A stretch of 64,000 bases of DNA. Origin: Helianthus annuus (lineage: Eukaryota > Streptophyta > Magnoliopsida > Asterales > Asteraceae). Below are positions 1-12,278 of this stretch, piece after piece (the stretch's first letter is position 1; each line of letters opens with the position of its first letter). The stretch spans positions 142,623,801 through 142,687,800 of the forward strand of contig NC_035438.2 in assembly GCF_002127325.2 (NCBI RefSeq), in the 5' to 3' direction. The notes beneath the pieces are model-generated. The model saw nothing but the letters and a program-made list of their open reading frames with translations, made no database searches and had not been told where the DNA came from. A program made the translations under genes and the position numbers.

Positions 1-641
1 CTTGCCTTTTTGACGGCATTATATGGGTAGGAAATTGCAGATCGGCCTGTTTGGTTGGGGGCGGAAGTAGGGAGAGGGTCCCAAATTATCGGACCAGAGA
101 TTCGTTTTCCAAACAACAAGACAAGATTGTCCCCAGATACGGGAACGTCTTCAAGGCTTGCCCGCGATAGGCAGAAAAAGCTACGCTGATCCAAAGCGTA
201 ATGTGATTTTCACTTCGAAGTGGGTGAAAAGGTATTACTTAAGGTATCACCCTGAGAAGGGGGTGATTGCGTTTTCGGCAAGAAGGGCAAGCTGAGTCCG
301 AGATACATAGGGCCTTTTGAGGTCATTGAACGAGTCGGATCAGTTGCCTATAAACTGAACTTGCCTGAAGAGCTCAATGGAATTCACAATGTGTTCCACA
401 TCTGCAATCTCAAAAAGTGCTTCGCCGACGAGTCGTTGGTGATTCCACACACAGATGTGCATATAGATGAGAGCTTAAAGTTTATAGAAAACCCTTGTCG
501 ATTGAAGATCGACAGGTGAAGAAGCTTCGCAGAAAGCACGTACCGATTGTAAAAGTCAAATGGGATGCTCGTAGAGGTCCTGAATATACGTGGGAAGTCG
601 AAGCTACAATGAAAGAAAAATACCCCTATTTATTTGAGTAA
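1..641 (+). pseudogene. 3' end of a chromovirus (Ty3/gypsy) polyprotein, decayed
   Basis: Remnant of the C-terminal integrase region of a Ty3/gypsy polyprotein that enters from the left edge. The first 240 bases resemble the end of an integrase core but contain stops and frame changes. From about 290 a readable stretch has the [10 protein letters not shown] and AYKLNLP motifs, then [11 protein letters not shown] chromodomain-like end follows, with [13 protein letters not shown] and a stop TAA at 639-641. Chromodomains of this type direct integration to marked chromatin in chromoviruses (family knowledge). The reading frame shifts near 500. A purine-rich tract (about 661-676) and the LTR follow at once, so this is the 3' end of an element whose 5' part is outside the window. 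Confidence 0.8.
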
Positions 642-676
642 ATCTCGGGTCGAGATTTATTTTAAGGGGGTGAGGA

Positions 677-3600
677 TGTAACACCTCGAATTTTTGTGTC
701 CAATGATGTGTTAACACGTGTCATTTGTTTACACGTGGCATCTATAATAAATAAAGGACTAATTTTGACAAACCTTGAAAGTATATAAATTCGAGGGTTA
801 TAAATATCAACAAGGGTAAATGTACTGTATAGTATCCCTAAATAATGCTTAAACCTTCAAACGAATAAATTATAGATTGTACAAAAACAAAACGCGGAAG
901 AAAGTGAGAGATTACAAACTACAGGGGTTAACTGTGTCAACATGTTTAATAATACCTCTGAGTGACCCTTTAACGTCCCAAAGACTTTGTAATGGTATTA
1001 TACCCTCACTAAAATAATATATATGAATTTCGCGAAGTTTCGATATGAGACGAGAAAGTTACGATCGAATTCGTAGAAGAAGGGTTAAAAGCGTCAACAG
1101 TGAAAGTTAGGGCTTTCCAATATAATTAATAAATAAACCGGGGACTTAATAATGCGGGTAATTAACACGAGGCCCCTATCGGTAAATAACTGAGGGCCAA
1201 ACCGCAAAGTTACCCCTTCAAATCCGAAAGGTCAGGCAAATCATTACGAAAGATTTCGTTATTAATGGCCCGATTCTGTAATCATTATAAAAGATTTGAA
1301 AAATTCAGAAAATATAACCTCACGCGACCCGCGTAAGGTTTAGACATAAGTCGAGGCGGGCCGCGAGCCTCCTCACTAACTCGCCTGATTTCTTAACCTT
1401 TAGGCGACCCGCATTAGAAAGCATGGGAACTCCCATGCGGGCCGCGTAAAGTGCCCAGATGCAGAATGGTTGTAGTTTCTTGACTTTTGGAGCTTGTGAA
1501 CGATCATGCACATAATTATGGGGCATGGGCACCCTATGCTCGACCCATAACACTTAGGGAACACCTACCATCACCTCTGGTCTGATTGTAAGAGTTGTAA
1601 TGATCAAAGATGCTTGGCATTGGCTATAAATAGCCACCTTAAGCTCATATCATTCACACAACTCAAACAACTTCCATCTGATTATTCTAAGTGCTCCCAA
1701 GTGTTCTTCTTTGCTCCATATTCAAGTCCTAACTTCTGTAAGTTGCCTTGATCATTCATACTTCAGTTTATGCTTAGTATTTAGCTAAAAACCAAACCGT
1801 CGTAAGTACGGTTTGACTTTAAAATAACTCAGTGATGGTTCAGTCTTATGACGAACCAAAAGTAGTTTTGAGTTGGTATTTATGTGGGTATTAAACCTCT
1901 AAAATGGTTCCCCCTGGTCACCACTCTAACTATGTCAAATGTCGAGTCAAACGTGCGGTTAAAAAGTCAACAGAAAGCTATTTTAGCGATTTATGCATAA
2001 TCTGTAATATATATGTTATGGAACCTGTTTTGATAATCATAAAACATGATATTAAGTATATAAACTTGTTTGCGCTCGTTTGAATCGATCATTTACTATA
2101 TAGAACCGGTTCGGAGCCGAAAGTCGCAAAAGTTTGACTTTTGCTTTGACTTCAGTTCTGACCCGTTTTAGTGAGGTATAAATATACCTTAGGACTCTCT
2201 TAGGACCAGGTCACATGTTGGTATAAGCCTCTGTGGTCGGTTCATGAGTTATCCGAGTCTTTTACGTATTTCCGTCATTCGCCTAAAAGTTGACCGTAAC
2301 GGCCTTTTAAAATTAAAACGAGTATTTCGGACACGTGAACGGACCAAAACCTTGCTTGTTAAATTATAAGCATGTCCTTAAAGTTTCACGTCAATCCGAG
2401 GTCTAGAATGAGAGTTATGCTAAAAGGCGCACTTTTAAGAAAGTTTTGTAATTAACGGCGCAATTAGCATAACGCCCATCTAACCCAAGTTTTCGTCACC
2501 AAAACTTTTACCCACTGTGGTAAAATAATATTTTGGGAATTTTAAAGATTTTTAATAATTTTTACCTTGCTCATAACCTGCGGTTATGGCTACGGTTCGG
2601 TTAATACCGAATATGCCCTTTTTGGCCAAAACGAGAGTTCTACAAGGTCTTTTGACCCGATTCCAGTTGCTACTGATTTTAAATAATAAATAAAGTATTT
2701 TAAGCTTTATAAGCTGTTCGGGAAACTCAGATTTCCTGTAGAACTCGAAAATCCCTTTTAAAGTCTTTAAAATGACCGAAAAGCCCCTACGGGGCATAAT
2801 ATTAACTTAAACTCGTTACGGGCATTACGGAAGGTATCCTACTGATACCAAAATACTTTTAAGGCATATTGACTTAGGAAATAAGCGTAGGACACTTATG
2901 GTTAACCGTTTCGCCTATTTGCGCACACGGTACGGCTCATGGAACTAGTTTTCGTGCAATAGCCGATATGGGTCAAATTATATTATTTGAACCCCAAAAT
3001 CCAGAGTATGAACTATAAACCCATATAAAACAAGTCACTGAACTTGTTGGGTCCAAATCATACTCCATTCTCGGTTTTCGCCTTTTCGTGCGAATTAACC
3101 ATATCTATATATCGGAACCAACCGGTCTAGGCTACGGCCATTATAACGACCCGTTAGGATTCTAAGAGGTTAATTAAAACCTTCGTTCCAGATTAGGAGC
3201 CCCAGTAAAAGCTATCAGTGACTTGATCTTAATCAAGGATTTATACTTGCAAAGGTATATACTTTTGACTTATTTCCCCTATATGGGCTTGGGTTACGGT
3301 ATATTAATACCGCTTGATTGAGCATTATATACTTCCATCGCTTAGGTGGTTAATTGATTAAATATGATTGGCTCATTTAAACAGTTTTGTTGCTTATAAG
3401 CCTTTGGGGGGTTTAATGACCGTTGTCCCGGATATCCTCGGCATCATTTTACGAAATGGCCACGACCATCGACATCCCGGTGTAGGCGTACACCCGGTAT
3501 AAAGTGTCGACATTAAAACTAAAAGACGTAGCCGTTGGTTTCTGTACTACGGTTTTACGCAAACGTGGTGTGTCTATAAATCTTTAACCCGGCACGACCC

Positions 3601-4073
3601 GGGCTACTGAACGCATAAAAGAACATGTAAAACGTTCACAAGATCATTATGAATTTTCCCAAGTTATAAAAGAGTTTGTGCCTTGTGCATTCAAATCAAT
3701 TTTAATAAACATTTTCAAATGTGTCAGTTGAATGTATTTACCAGTGTAAACTGACGTATTTTCCCCAAAAAGATTAAGTGCAGGTACCTAAACGTAATTG
3801 GCTGGTATTAGCTCCCTAGCGTCGGGATAAGCCTCGCAAGCTTGATTGCAGTATCTAATGGAACAATACTTTATCTGTATTTACGATCCACTGTGGATAT
3901 TCAACTTCTGTAATACATTCTGATATTACAATCAGAGGTTGAAATTATATATTTAAATTATGCTTCCGCTGTGCATTATATAATTGTGTGGTTTGACTAT
4001 ATTGTTGCCAACATCGTCACGGTAATCCCCCACCGGGCCCACCGGTGAGACACGTGGAAACCGGGGTGTGACA
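677..4073 (+). repeat. 3' LTR of the chromovirus at the left edge (about 3.4 kb)
   Basis: The LTR starts TGTAACACC right after a polypurine tract (TTTTAAGGGGG, then TGAGGA) and ends GGTGTGACA, an inverted pair of termini. It has a TATA box at 1625-1631 (GGCTATAAATAGCC context), preceded by GC-rich repeated words (GCGGGCCGCG type, 1320-1450). The 3' kilobase (about 3060-4073) is similar to 7610-8600. No target duplication can be checked because the 5' end is outside the window. Length is high for an LTR but within the range known for plant Ty3 elements. The short ORFs inside are not credible genes. Confidence 0.75.
1625..1631 (+). promoter_or_regulatory. TATA box of the 677-4073 LTR
   Basis: TATAAAT in a short palindromic context (GGCTATAAATAGCC) about 950 bp into the LTR, the expected place for the U3/R border. 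Transcription would start near 1655. Confidence 0.55.
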
Positions 4074-7000
4074 CTAAAGCACAGGTCCGCCTAAGTATGT
4101 CTTGATAAGTCCTATGCATCATATCCTGAAACACATGTGAAAGTAGGTACGTCAGCATAAAAATGCCTGTGAGATACATAGGTTTTGTGAAAGTGGGATT
4201 CATGACTTATGTTTAAGAAAATGTTTAGTCATGAACCTTGTAATTTGTTTTGTTTTGTAAATCGTATGAAAAACGATAAGATCAGATGATATGTATAAAT
4301 GAAGTGTAAGGTTAAATGAATAACCTAGTAAAATGAGTTTGTATAAGATAAGTTGTTTGTAAAAATAATGTCTTGTGAAGAATATGTTATTTGTGTAAAA
4401 CGTAATATGTCTAAACTGAAATGATTTAGATAACGCTAAGATATGTAATATTATACAAGCATTTATATATAGGAAGTACCAGCGGCGTATCCACCATGTT
4501 TGTATCGTATTACACTCGTTTCGTTACTCAAACCATTTACCCAAACCAACCACCATGTAAAATGTTCATGTATAAACCAATTGTCAAGTGTTATTGTGTA
4601 AACCATATCGAAATGTCTATGTTCAATGTAAACCACCAAGTATGTATATCAATGTCAAAATGTTTATGTTTAATGTAAATCATGTAATGTGTACCCAAAA
4701 TATATCTTGTATGGTAAGTGAGATGTATCAACTAAACCATATGTAAAATGCACAAAACAAGGTATTGAAGTAAAACATGGTTTAAATCAACGTTATGTTT
4801 TGTGGAACAATGCATGCTATACTGATACAAACATTTATGCGGTATTGTAAAAATGCATACATTCAAGCCTTGAGACTGTGGCGATAAACCCTTAAACAAA
4901 TTAAAGGTTTATCTAAGTTATGTATATCGAATTCGGTCATTCCTTCCAATCCAAACAAACCCAGGATTTCAGGAACGGGAGTTGTCAATTCCTATGGTAC
5001 CACTACCTACTAACGAATGGCGTGATCAATGTTAATGAATGTATTGTTCCATGTTAAACAAACCAAATGTCATACCAAAATGAAGGCATGTGATGTAAAC
5101 AATTGTACTAAGTATGCACACAATGGGCATAAATAGCATGAAATGTAATGTGAAATAATGTACTAAGTACGCACACAAAGGGGCATACATAGCATGAAAT
5201 GTAATGTAAAGCAATGTACTAAGCACGCACACAATGGGCATACATAGCATGAAATGTAATGTAAAGCAATGTACTAAGTACGCACACAATGGGCATACGT
5301 AGCATGAAATGTAATGTAAAGCAATGTACTAAGTACGCACACAATGGGCATACATAGCATGAAATGTAATGTAAAGCAATGTACTAAGTACACACACAAT
5401 GGGCATACATAGCATGAAATGTAATGTGAAACAATGTACTAAGTACGCACACAATGGGCATACATAGCATGAAATGTAATGAAAACATGTACTATAATGT
5501 ACTAACGAACATAGCCGGTATATGATGTGAAAACATGGAAAGCATGAAAGTAACAAGTAGGCACATGTGTTTCACCCCAAAAAAGTTTGGAAAACAATAA
5601 ATGTGGGGTTCAATGTACTCACCTGAGATTGCTTTGAAGTTCTTGTGTAATAATCACACAATGCTAGAGATCACGGAATATCAAACGACACCTAATAGGT
5701 AGCTATGTTAATATGCCGGACCAAAATCGGAAGGATCGGATAGTATGCGGGTTCGTAAACCAAACGAGTATGGAGACTCGTGAAATATGGTTTAACAAAG
5801 CCTACATACTAAAATGAAACCTAGCCTAAGTGCTTGCGACCCATTACGACCCGTTTAGGTAGCTTATGTTACCTTAACGCGTCGTTCGCGAAGAACGCGT
5901 TTGGAACGCCTAACATCGTGACCACAAGGTATAACCTCGGAAGGTTACAACTATGGTCACCTAATGTGTTTGGTCGGATCCTAATGATCGACCAAATGGG
6001 TCGGGTTCGAAAGTATAAGCGATGGTTTAGATCGCTTACCTTACGACCCTATATGAGCACTATACTAAAAGTGACGAGCTAAGCATGTTAGAACATGCTT
6101 AACTAAGTTTAGAAAACAGGTTTGGCATCAAAACAAACGGCTTTGATGCTCACGAGTAGTTTGGTTACAAAATACGCAAGAATGCGCATTTTGGCCGAAA
6201 CTACGACTCGTCATTGAGCCTAGATAACGTGGTAATCAGTAGGTATAGTCACTACGGACTATAACCATCGTGATCATGCTCACGTTATGAAGTTCCAATG
6301 AACTTCGTGTTGACCATAGGCTGGTCAACACAGAAAGTCAAACAAAACGCTGACTTTCGGACTCGAAAAGCGAATAAAAGAACGAAAGAACACTTACGAA
6401 TGGTCCCCGAAAGCTAATCTCGATCCAGGAGCTCAGGTATGAGAGCAAAGGCCTCAACTTAGAGCTTTAGATCAGATTTTTGTGGGTTTTAACTAAAGGG
6501 GGGGGAGGTATTTATAGGAAAAGTAAAGCCGTTAGGATCGTTTCTTGAATATCGTGCCATGATCCAAGCCGTACACTTGTCGCAAAGTTGTGGTGCCTTA
6601 TTTTGCCCCCACCATAGGAATCCGACACGTGTCGTTGCCCTTTGGGTGATCGAAAGGCCAATGCAAGTGGATCAAACATTGAATCTGGTCTGCATGTCTG
6701 ATGCGGCCCGCGTCAGGATTCACACAAGGCTCAGGCGGGCCGCCTGGCCTTGTCTGATCCGCACAAACTTTCAGAATTTGCAGTTTTGGTCCCTGCATGT
6801 TTAAGCCATTTCCGACACTTCTAAGGCCCGTAAAGCCAACTTTAAGGCCCTAAAATGATGCCTAAACATTATGGACATGAAACATGCTCAAAAATATGTC
6901 GGATGTTGGTTCGTTTGGCCGTACGATCGCGATGTTCGGTTAATTACGACAGAATGCGCATAAGCGCGAAAAACGATCCAAATGACGCAACGAATGGATT

Positions 7001-7100
7001 TTTCTCATGCCAAACACTAAGGCATAATATTAGGATGCTTACATAAATTTTTGGATGTCCGGATGTATTCAGAACGTAAGTTATGCGCGAAAGTGCAAAC
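4074..7100 (-). repeat. LTR-like mosaic reading on the minus strand
   Basis: No coding potential. Read on the minus strand it resembles an LTR. GC-rich words (GCGGGCCGCC type, 6690-6745) are followed by a TATA box at 6510-6516 and a strong splice-donor sequence (CTCAG then GTGAGT, near 5630). A 55-bp tandem array and an acceptor-like TTTCAG near 4125 come next. The low end lies directly against the end of the preceding LTR at 4073, so an exact boundary and target duplication could not be set. It may be a solo LTR or a rearranged piece of the same family as its neighbours. Confidence 0.45.
5105..5490. repeat. Tandem array, seven units of about 55 bp
   Basis: Units begin with GTACTAAGTACGCACACAA at 5105, 5160, 5216, 5271, 5326, 5381 and 5436. 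Spacing is 55 bp, except one 56-bp step caused by an extra G. Units differ by a few substitutions, and the last one degenerates near 5480. The array gives an artificial repetitive reading frame on the minus strand. Confidence 0.9.
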
Positions 7101-8600
7101 TTGTGCACTTTTTGACACTTTTAGCCCCTGAATGATCCAAAAGTTTGTTTTAGCATACCAAACCCCTCAAAGCCTATTTCTAAGCTATGTAAAGGATATT
7201 TATGGTATGTTTAACTTATGGACATGTTCCGGAATGTTTGTTACAGTTCAAATTGGCATACTTTCGCAGTTTGTCAAGTTTAGTCCCTGTAAGCGAATTA
7301 ACTTGTTTTTGCCATACCAAGGCCTTCAAAACTTATTTCTAAGTTATGTAAAGGTTATTTAAGGTATGTTGAGTATATGTTGATGTTCCGGAGTATTTGT
7401 CGCATTAAACTGAGTACGTTTACGCACCAGTTTGCGTATAATTCTCCAGAAAGCGATGTAGAGTTTGAAATTGAACAAAAGTCAAAACATGAAAAATGTA
7501 AAACACAACCAAACAAACATTGGGATCAAATAACATTGTTTTATTGATAATTGGACTGTTCATAATGATCTCGAGCACAAATGTTACATCGGGTCTAAAC
7601 CACATTCTAATCCGGTCTTCGCTTAATCGTGCGTTTTGAACCGTATATCTTCCTTTAAAACTAACCGGTCTAAGTTTAGGCTTAATTAAGACCCGTTAGG
7701 AATCTAATAGGTTATTAAAACCTTCGTTCCAGATTAGGAGCCCAGTAAAAGCTACTCGCACTCGCTGATTGATATATATATATAGTTGCTCAAGTAAATA
7801 CTTTTAACTTATTTTCCCTTATACAGGCTTGGGGTACGGTATATAAAATACCGCTTGATCAGGCATTGAATTTTTAATCATATGAAGGTTAATTTATTGA
7901 AATGACCCATTTAAACTGTTATGTTTGTTTTTAAGCCTTTGGGGGTTAATGACCATGTCCTGGATATCCTCGGATCATTCATTGAAATGGCCACGACTTA
8001 AGCACGGGGTGTAGGCATACACCTGCCAGTGCGTATGTAAAAATAATATAACCGCCTGTTCGAGAATAACTCGTCGCGGGATATATTATGTGGTGTGTCT
8101 ACTAATCTTTAACCAGGTATTCAGCCCGGGCTACTGAACGTATAACGGACATGTAATTCTTTTACAAGTTTTTATATAAATAATTATCCCAAGTTATAAA
8201 AGATGTTTTGTGCCATGTGCATTCAAATAAATTTTCCTAAACATTTTCAAAATGAGTCGGTTAATTGTATTTACCAGTGTAAACTGACGTATTTTCCAAA
8301 AGGCTAAAGTGCAGGTACTAGGCGGAATAGGCTGGCTACTCCTGAGTGAATAAATAAGACTCTTGCAAACCTTATCATTTAAAGATCTGTTGAACAATGT
8401 TTCTTTATACTTCTGATCCGCCTGTGGATCTCTTACAACCGTTTTGTAATAATTGATATTACTTATTCGGTTTGTAATATTTTATCTTTCGACTTCCGCT
8501 GTGTATTAAACTGTGATAAATTGTCTATGATGATATCAACTACGTCACGATACTCCCCACCGGGCCCACCGGTAATACGTGGAAATATCGGGGTGTGACA
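7101..8600 (+). repeat. 3' part of a second LTR related to 677-4073
   Basis: The order of recognisable words matches 3060-4073. Examples are TTCGTTCCAGATTAGGAGCCC, GGTGTGTCTA, CCAGTGTAAACTGACGTATTTTCC, GTGCAGGTAC and CACCGGGCCCACCGGT. The terminus GGTGTGACA at 8592-8600 is the same. Similarity fades upstream of about 7400, and the 5' start was not found. This is a diverged, truncated copy of the same LTR family, so the 4074-7100 mosaic lies between two related LTR ends. Confidence 0.65.
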
Positions 8601-8666
8601 ATACGTCTAGATCAAACATAACAACTGAAAATTAAAAAAACATAAAAACACTTGATAGATTTCATA

Positions 8667-9295
8667 TTAAACTGCATGAATTCTTTTTCGCTTCTGAATT
8701 GACACTCGAGGTATTTTTAATCGGGTTTTCTGGTTTGTGCTTGAATCGGTAGTATTTTCTAATTCCTCTTCTTTGTCATTGTCATCAGAATCGTCTAAAT
8801 TAATAACCCCACTCCATTTCCATTCAGAGAGCTCTTGGATCTCTTCCTTTTAAGTCTCAAACTTCCGATCCTTAAAAAGGACAAAAATTGAACACAAAAG
8901 TTAAAAAAGATTAAATAAACCTTAAAATTACCTTTTCACTAAATTCATGTTGAAAATTAGACTTGTATGGACTAAAGATTGCATCATAAGAAATAATATC
9001 AACACTTTTATCACTATCATCATGCAATAAAACACACATATAATAACATAACAAACATGTTAATATGAAAGATATACGCAAAAATAATATTTAAAAACCA
9101 GCAAAATCAATACCTTAGAATCTTGTTCGACAAACGAGTTGTTTAAATTGGCATGTTCATCATGCAACTGAATCTGAAAAATCAAATAAGTTAACATTCA
9201 CATAAAAGTAAATAAAAGAAAACAATTATTCACTGTTGCGATATAACAGAACTGACCTTAGAATTTTCAATCTCGCATGCTTGGTTTTTCGCAAT
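8667..9295 (-). pseudogene. Broken multi-exon gene fragment of unknown function
   Basis: Four exon-like pieces lie on the minus strand with good splice borders. A piece ending at about 9257 ends in AAG before GTCAGT. A 60-nt exon (about 9115-9175) lies between TTTTTCAG and GTATTG. A third ends near 8932 before GTAATT. A last exon runs from 8870 to a stop at 8667-8669. The last exon encodes an acidic and then basic tail (LDDSDDNDKEEE, later IQKRKR) but has an in-frame stop near its start, so the gene is broken. I do not recognise the protein. It could be a gene fragment captured by a transposon or the 3' end of a dead nuclear gene. Confidence 0.35.
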
Positions 9296-10440
9296 AATTG
9301 AATTCAGAACTGGATCTATTTTTTAACTTTGTTTAGCAATAGATATAGGGTGTCCTGCAATGTATTTATAGTAGTAACTATACAAGTGCATTAGGGTTTA
9401 ATTTTAGATTTGTCACCCCTTTATTTAGAAAGTTTGTTGTGGTTAATTTTAAGTTTTTATAAGATATATCTAAGTATAGATATTAGGCAGTTTTAATAAA
9501 TAAAATGTGACACATAATATATTCATTTTATGTTACGCTACTTTTAATTCTTTTTGTTTTTGTTTGCATAGATGGAGCACATCTTTGTATATTAGACATA
9601 TTAGATCACATGTATTAATTACTTGTACATTAAAGCATTATCGATTTGTACCTTTTAATCCATGCGTCGATATTGAACAAGACAACTATCGAAACGTCGA
9701 CAAAAATGTATAGGTCGTCATGCTATCTTTGGATTTTTTTAAACAGTATAGTTTATAAGATATATTAAGAAAACGTAAAAAAAATATAAGTTTGTTGTGG
9801 AGGGATGAATTGTAACTAATTATCTATAATTTTGTTAAAACCTTAGGGATTTAAGTGTAATAAGTTTAGGGGCTAAAAAATAAATAGTATTTAAAAGACC
9901 AAACTACCCTCATTTTAGGGGTCTTTCTATAAATAAAGGGGGGGGGGGAGTTCTTATTTTTTGGGTATCTTAAAATACCCCTCCCTCATGCATTATAATA
10001 TAGTATAGATAATCTGCAACTTCGTTTCTTTACAACTCATATCACACATCTCGATTCTAACCATCGCAAACATACATTAGTGTATTGGCCGTTCGTTTCT
10101 TTACACGTGTTCGGTTTTAAACCTTCTTAGTGAACCTCTTTCCGTTCACACCTTTGTAGAAGGTTTATTCCATCCCTTTATCCACATGATCACTTACTTC
10201 CCACTTTATCAGGCATACATGTGATGATTCTCATGGTTTCATGTGTATCATATGTTTCTTGTGCACTAGTCAAGTGCACAATCCACATACTAGCCACGTA
10301 CCTTCATGTAATCATCACCTTATGCCAGGGAGTGGGTTTCATTTTCATGTATTTCTTTCAAATCCATTCTCTATACGACATCTTGTCTTCGATTTAAATA
10401 CCTTAGGTATTATCACAACACCTAATTGCTTAAACCAGTG
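9296..10440. other. No gene recognised
   Basis: AT-rich sequence with a G-run near 9941-9951. The right part (about 10000-10440) lies just inside the primer-binding site of the following minus-strand LTR, so it is probably the start of that element's internal region. It has no gag or pol reading frame. Confidence 0.4.
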
Positions 10441-10452
10441 GCTCTGATACCA
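10441..10452 (-). other. Primer-binding site for initiator tRNA-Met
   Basis: On the minus strand this reads TGGTATCAGAGC, the usual plant retrotransposon PBS complementary to the 3' end of initiator tRNA-Met. It sits next to the end of the LTR at 10457-11920. Confidence 0.75.
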
Positions 10453-10456
10453 CTTC

Positions 10457-11920
10457 TATCACAAACCCTGACCACATCCTGGACGGGAGTCGTGGACAGC
10501 CAAGTGGTACTAGTGGTGATTTTGAAAGTATTGTAGCAGAAATTTTCATCAGAACCGTGAGTTAGGAAAAATTTCAGAGTTTAAAAACACCGGATCTTAT
10601 TTATTAAATAGATGGGGATAAAACTCATGTTTTACAAATGTTGCTTTAATAGGGGATAAGCCCGAAGACATAAAACAACGTTTCTTAATTTAATTGATAA
10701 AATAAGCCACTTCTTTAAGCCTTTCGGTGTCGTATGAGAACTCTTATTTAGGTCTACTGTAATCACCTGAAACATGTTTAAAAACATTTTATCAGCAGGA
10801 AATATTGGTGAGATCATTCATTTGTATAAAAAGAAACAGTATTGTAATTTACAGCATTAAGAGTTTTTACATTTGTTTATATCTTTCAATTACTTAGATC
10901 AATATTTGTCACTCGGTGGCAGTTCCTATGACTATGGTCATATCACTCATTGGCTAACTCATTGTCCAACAGTGAAGATTATCGAGTAGTGTATATAAAA
11001 CCCCACATATCGGCAGTAATTTAAGAATACAAAAAAATTAATCACTGTAAACACAACTTGGAAAACATTTAGGGTTATGAAAGCATTTGAGTAAAAGAGA
11101 ATGACTCACTTTGTAAAATTAGGGTTTTGATTTAATAGGGCTCCTGACTCTAAGCCTCTTGATTAACAGTAACTTTATAGCTCCAAGTCTTCTAATAATT
11201 AAGCATCTACTTTATCAGTGAATTTAAGCCTTCTGATTCTAACCCCTAATTTCATAGAATGTAATCCATATTAGTGTATAAACCCAACTCAAACTTTAAG
11301 AATAATCACGAGATCAAAACCTCAACGTAGTTAACAAAGTATAACCTTATCCAGGCAGCACTTTGGCATCCGTTGATTGGTTTCAGATCAATCTGACAAG
11401 GTATCGTACAAGTGATTAGGGTTTAGTACACTTCATACGTAGCAGAGTTTCGAGGTTTAGGGGTTCTAGTATTAGAACGATAGAAGGAGAGAGAAAGAAG
11501 TATCAATTTCTGATCGAAACTAGTGCACTAAACTCGTCCCAGACCTGGCCTTTGTATAGGCCAGGTTGGATTCTCCCGCGTGGCGCCTGGGAGGTCAGCA
11601 TGGCCTAGACTACCACGTGTCCAACATAGGTCTGACACATGGCGCCTCGGCATGACACGTGTCCTCGGCCGCCTTTTTCACCCAATCACGTGTTTTTCTT
11701 GATTTTCGTACTGGTTCTTATCGCGTATGCTCGAGTCTTAATCCTAAATGGTTCGGTTTATAATTGTGAGTTAGTAAGGGTACTTTTGTGCGGGTTGTTT
11801 CATCAACCGTCAAATTTTCTTAACCGCTAAGTTTTCTAGTTGAGTATTACAAGTTTCGTCGCGCGCACTTGGGTTTTTGATTACGAGTTGTTGTGGGGAA
11901 TATTTTTGAGGGTTATTACA
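10457..11920 (-). repeat. Minus-strand LTR (about 1.46 kb) with PBS
   Basis: On the minus strand it starts TGTAATAACCCTC at 11920 and ends near 10457 (GGGTTTGTGATAG), a few bases before the PBS. The terminal CA is not preserved. A TATA box (TATACAAA, plus-strand 11551-11558) sits at the centre of a perfect 8-bp inverted repeat (ACCTGGCC and GGCCAGGT). No polyprotein and no second LTR follow, so this is a truncated element. Confidence 0.6.
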
Positions 11921-12231
11921 ATGAAATATGGTTTACAAGTATTAGGGTTTGTTAGAAACATGTTCGATAGTAATAGTTTTTTGAGGGTTGCCACTACTGC
12001 ACCACCACTACCACCATCACCCACCACTTTCATCCATTATTCATCTTTAGAGTGTGTGTAGTAGTCTCGGGATCCAAGATCGATAGTAAAAGTTTTTGTC
12101 AAACAAAGGTAATGCTTGACTAATCTCTTACATCACTTGGTGAAAACAAATTATTTATGTATTACTTTTGATTTCCTACCTTTGGTAACTTTTTATTTGT
12201 GTTTGTATTAATGACTTTAATAACTAGATTT

Positions 12232-12278
<47 letters not shown>

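Noticed and set aside
5103..5490. Regular repeats as a CRISPR array
   Set aside because: Units are contiguous 55-bp tandem copies without variable spacers, in plant nuclear DNA.
5032..5556. Long minus-strand ORFs with repeated Cys/His peptides
   Set aside because: They are translations of the 55-bp tandem repeat.
1320..7605. Scattered ORFs of 60-85 codons
   Set aside because: All lie within LTR sequence, lack recognisable motifs and are not kept between the related LTR copies.
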